This document shows, one piece after another, positions 5,602-6,825 of a DNA stretch of 6,825 nucleotides. The DNA is from Bacilli bacterium. GTDB lineage: Bacteria; Bacillota_I; Bacilli_A; RF39; UBA660. Every line of letters starts with the position of its first letter. Position 1 is the stretch's first letter. The DNA lies in assembly GCA_017476705.1 (NCBI GenBank), contig JAFUZI010000069.1, positions 1-6,825 on the forward strand. Direction: 5' to 3'. A program made the position numbers and the translations under genes. The notes beneath the pieces are model-generated. The model did not search any database, was not told where the DNA came from, and saw only the letters and a program-made list of their open reading frames with translations.

Positions 5602-5609
5602 ATTATAAT
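5598..5609 (+). promoter_or_regulatory. Promoter of the DUF1848 gene
   Basis: TGGTATTAT at 5598-5606 is the direct counterpart of the operon's TGGTATAAT. A perfect TATAAT also overlaps at 5604-5609 but without the TG. Either gives a start near 5612-5616 and a leader of about 22 nt, so this gene can be transcribed apart from the macrodomain/SirTM operon. Confidence 0.65.
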
Positions 5610-5622
5610 TATATAAGTATAT

Positions 5623-5630
5623 AGGTGGTG
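5623..5630 (+). promoter_or_regulatory. Ribosome site that supports the GTG start of the DUF1848 gene
   Basis: AGGTGGTG lies 5 bases before GTG at 5636. The nearby ATG at 5634 is out of frame and hits a stop at once. The TTG at 5642 would remove residues that the family conserves. GTG at 5636 is therefore the start. Confidence 0.7.
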
Positions 5631-5635
5631 ATAAT

Positions 5636-6523
5636 GTGATATTGAATATAAGTGGTAGAACTGATATAGTTGCTTTTTATTCTGATTGGTTAATGAACCG
5701 ATTAGATGAAGGATTTATTGATGTTAGAAATCCATTTAATCCTAAAATGGTCAGTAGAATAATGTTAGATGATGTAGACTTATTATTTTTCTGTACAAAG
5801 AATCCAACACCTATATTAGATAAATTAAAAGATATTAAAAAGAAAGTCTATTTTCATGTTACTTTAACATCATACAAAAAAAATATTGAGCCGTATATAC
5901 CACCTAAGGGTAGAATAATTGAATCAATAAAGAAATTATCAAATATTATTGGAAAAGAAAATCTTGTAATAAGATATGATCCAATTTTTATTAGTGATGA
6001 ATACAACTTAGATTATCATGTTAAAGCATTTGATAAATTGTGTGAATTATTAGATGGATATGTTTGTAAAATATTAATTCATTTTATTGATGATTATAAA
6101 AATGTTAGAAATAATTATTGTGCTTTAAAATATAAAAAATTAACAGAAAAAGATTATGAAATTATTGGTAGATCATTCAGTGAAAGTGCAAAGAGGCATA
6201 ATATAGTTGTTCATACTTGTAATGAAGAAAGAGATTTAACTGAATTTGGATTTGTTAAATATGATTGCATATCAAAAGAACTAGCTTTTAAATTAACTGG
6301 AAAGATTTATAAAAATAAATGGAAAGCCAGAAAAGATTTAGTATGTCAATGTGTAGAAATGGTTGATATAGGAGTGTATAATTCTTGCAAACATTTCTGT
6401 AAATATTGTTATGCTAATTATGATGAAAATAAAGTAAGTGACAATTATAATAAACATAATCCCAAATCATCACTATTGATTGGAGAATTATCAGATGATG
6501 ATATTATAAAGATTCGTAAATAA
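5636..6523 (+). CDS. DUF1848 family protein with radical-SAM-like cysteine cluster
   Basis: A 295-residue soluble protein of the DUF1848 family, whose biochemical role is not established. It opens with ILNISGRTDIVAFYSDWLMNRL (2-23), the family's SxRTDIPAFY-type start. Further signatures are FFCTKNPTPIL (51-61), YFHVTLTSY (72-80) and LVIRYDPIFIS (110-120). The C-terminal part carries CQC (237-239) and CKHFCKYCYANYD (251-263). The spacing Cys251-x3-Cys255-x2-Cys258 is that of the 4Fe-4S cluster in radical SAM enzymes, here at the C-terminal end where radical SAM proteins usually have it near the N-terminus. The strand-like segments before it could form a barrel, so a permuted or divergent radical SAM-type enzyme is plausible but unproven. 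Length is normal for the family and no motif is broken. It starts with GTG. It follows SirTM with its own promoter, in an upstream segment nearly identical to that of the ADP-ribosylation operon. Confidence 0.87.
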   Translation: MILNISGRTDIVAFYSDWLMNRLDEGFIDVRNPFNPKMVSRIMLDDVDLLFFCTKNPTPILDKLKDIKKKVYFHVTLTSYKKNIEPYIPPKGRIIESIKKLSNIIGKENLVIRYDPIFISDEYNLDYHVKAFDKLCELLDGYVCKILIHFIDDYKNVRNNYCALKYKKLTEKDYEIIGRSFSESAKRHNIVVHTCNEERDLTEFGFVKYDCISKELAFKLTGKIYKNKWKARKDLVCQCVEMVDIGVYNSCKHFCKYCYANYDENKVSDNYNKHNPKSSLLIGELSDDDIIKIRK

Positions 6524-6700
6524 AATAATCTGAAGATTAAGAAATTACGACTCTTAATATTTATAACCACCCTGTATTTGTAGTATATAGTTATTCTATT
6601 TTTTTTCGTTCTAAATAGTTTAGTTGTGCATTTAATCTAAAATATAAAAAAAGGATTCAAAGTAAGCAAATAAAAGACCAGAGTAATAAAGTGATAAACT
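6524..6700. other. Non-coding stretch after the DUF1848 gene, nothing assigned
   Basis: No open frame with a ribosome site is seen on either strand. ATTAAGA (6536-6542) and TCTTAAT (6552-6558) could form a 7-bp A+T-only hairpin with a nine-base loop and no T-run after it, a poor terminator for the gene before. CTATTT (6596-6601) and AAATAG (6613-6618) also pair weakly around a T-rich loop. No tRNA, riboswitch or repeat array is recognised. It is the longest gap in the window. Confidence 0.5.
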
Positions 6701-6739
6701 AAAAGTAGACATCTAAAAAAGATAGAAGTCTACTTTTTT
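6701..6739 (+). terminator. Rho-independent terminator before the last gene
   Basis: AAAAGTAGAC (6701-6710) pairs perfectly with GTCTACTTTT (6728-6737). Inside it ATCT (6711-6714) and AGAT (6720-6723) pair around an A5 loop, leaving a four-base bulge on the right side. The T-run reaches 6739. The A-run on the left arm means it could also work in the opposite direction. It lies about 180 bases after the DUF1848 stop, the longest such distance here. Confidence 0.72.
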
Positions 6740-6747
6740 GTTATAAT
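6739..6747 (+). promoter_or_regulatory. Extended -10 promoter of the last, partial gene
   Basis: TGTTATAAT with a perfect TATAAT at 6742-6747. Its TG begins on the last T of the terminator T-run, the tightest overlap of terminator and promoter in the window. The predicted start near 6753-6755 leaves a leader of about 14 nt, consisting almost wholly of the ribosome site AAGGAGG (6754-6760). Confidence 0.72.
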
Positions 6748-6767
6748 TTTATTAAGGAGGATATATT

Positions 6768-6825
6768 ATGGGAAAACATGTAAGTGCAGATAGAAAAATG
6801 GAAGCGATAAATCGATATTATAATG
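6768..6825 (+). CDS. Start of an unidentified gene, cut by the window end
   Basis: Nineteen codons are visible, reading MGKHVSADRKMEAINRYYN, then the window ends. The ATG is well supported: AAGGAGG at 6754-6760 sits 7 bases upstream, and an extended -10 promoter lies just before that. The peptide is basic and starts like a soluble protein with no signal peptide or membrane segment. It is too short to assign; a helix-turn-helix or transposase-type N-terminus is possible but not supported. Confidence 0.6.
   Translation, partial: MGKHVSADRKMEAINRYYN

Noticed and set aside
5636..6523. Mycoplasma-type genetic code (TGA as Trp) suggested by the A+T richness
   Set aside because: Trp residues in conserved motifs are encoded by TGG, and SirTM ends properly at TGA (5550-5552).
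6532..6560. A degenerate core copy or terminator after the DUF1848 gene
   Set aside because: Fragments such as GATTAAGA and, on the - strand, ATATTAAG are similar to the core, but the order is scrambled and the A+T-only hairpin has no T-run.
6768..6825. Transposase or insertion sequence start
   Set aside because: The 19-residue start is basic and vaguely helix-turn-helix-like, but no terminal repeat or second frame can be seen before the window ends.

Overview
The window is about three-quarters A+T, and every gene lies on the + strand. Tryptophan is encoded by TGG, and TGA is a real stop in the sirtuin gene, so the code is standard and not that of Mycoplasma. Strong AGGAGG-type ribosome sites, extended -10 promoters and the protein families (VanZ, XRE regulators, Zn-macrodomain with SirTM, DUF1848) suggest a low-GC Bacillota, probably a host- or gut-associated member of the Bacilli/Erysipelotrichia kind. 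No species can be named from the sequence alone.

Layout: (1) 76-1038, a 3-hydroxyacyl-CoA dehydrogenase family protein; (2) 1134-2501, a seven-pass VanZ-family membrane protein with a roughly 200-residue extracytoplasmic C-terminal domain; (3) 2640-3857, a membrane-anchored XRE regulator with a roughly 290-residue exported domain; (4) 3939-4700 and 4713-5552, a two-gene operon of a zinc-type macrodomain (protein-ADP-ribose hydrolase) and a class M sirtuin (SirTM, protein ADP-ribosyltransferase); (5) 5636-6523, a DUF1848 protein with a radical-SAM-like cysteine cluster; (6) a 244-base non-coding stretch ending in a terminator and promoter, then the first 19 codons of a gene that runs off the window at 6768.

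The best-defined functional unit is the macrodomain/SirTM pair. One enzyme is expected to put ADP-ribose on a protein and the other to take it off. In the described staphylococcal and streptococcal operons the target is a lipoylated GcvH-like protein made next door. No GcvH-L or lipoate ligase gene is in this window, so the target here is open. The DUF1848 gene follows the pair but has its own promoter. The 50-base segment upstream of it matches the one upstream of the pair at 45 positions, which hints at shared control.

The most striking non-coding pattern is at the gene junctions. All five junctions that are not inside the operon carry a short terminator-like hairpin whose T-run is followed within 2-7 bases by an extended -10 promoter (TGnTATAAT-like). 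Three of the five also share an 18-base core, ATCGKAATATTAAGATAT. Predicted leaders are very short (about 14-25 nt) except for the XRE gene, whose leader of about 75 nt holds a 16-base palindrome that could be an operator.
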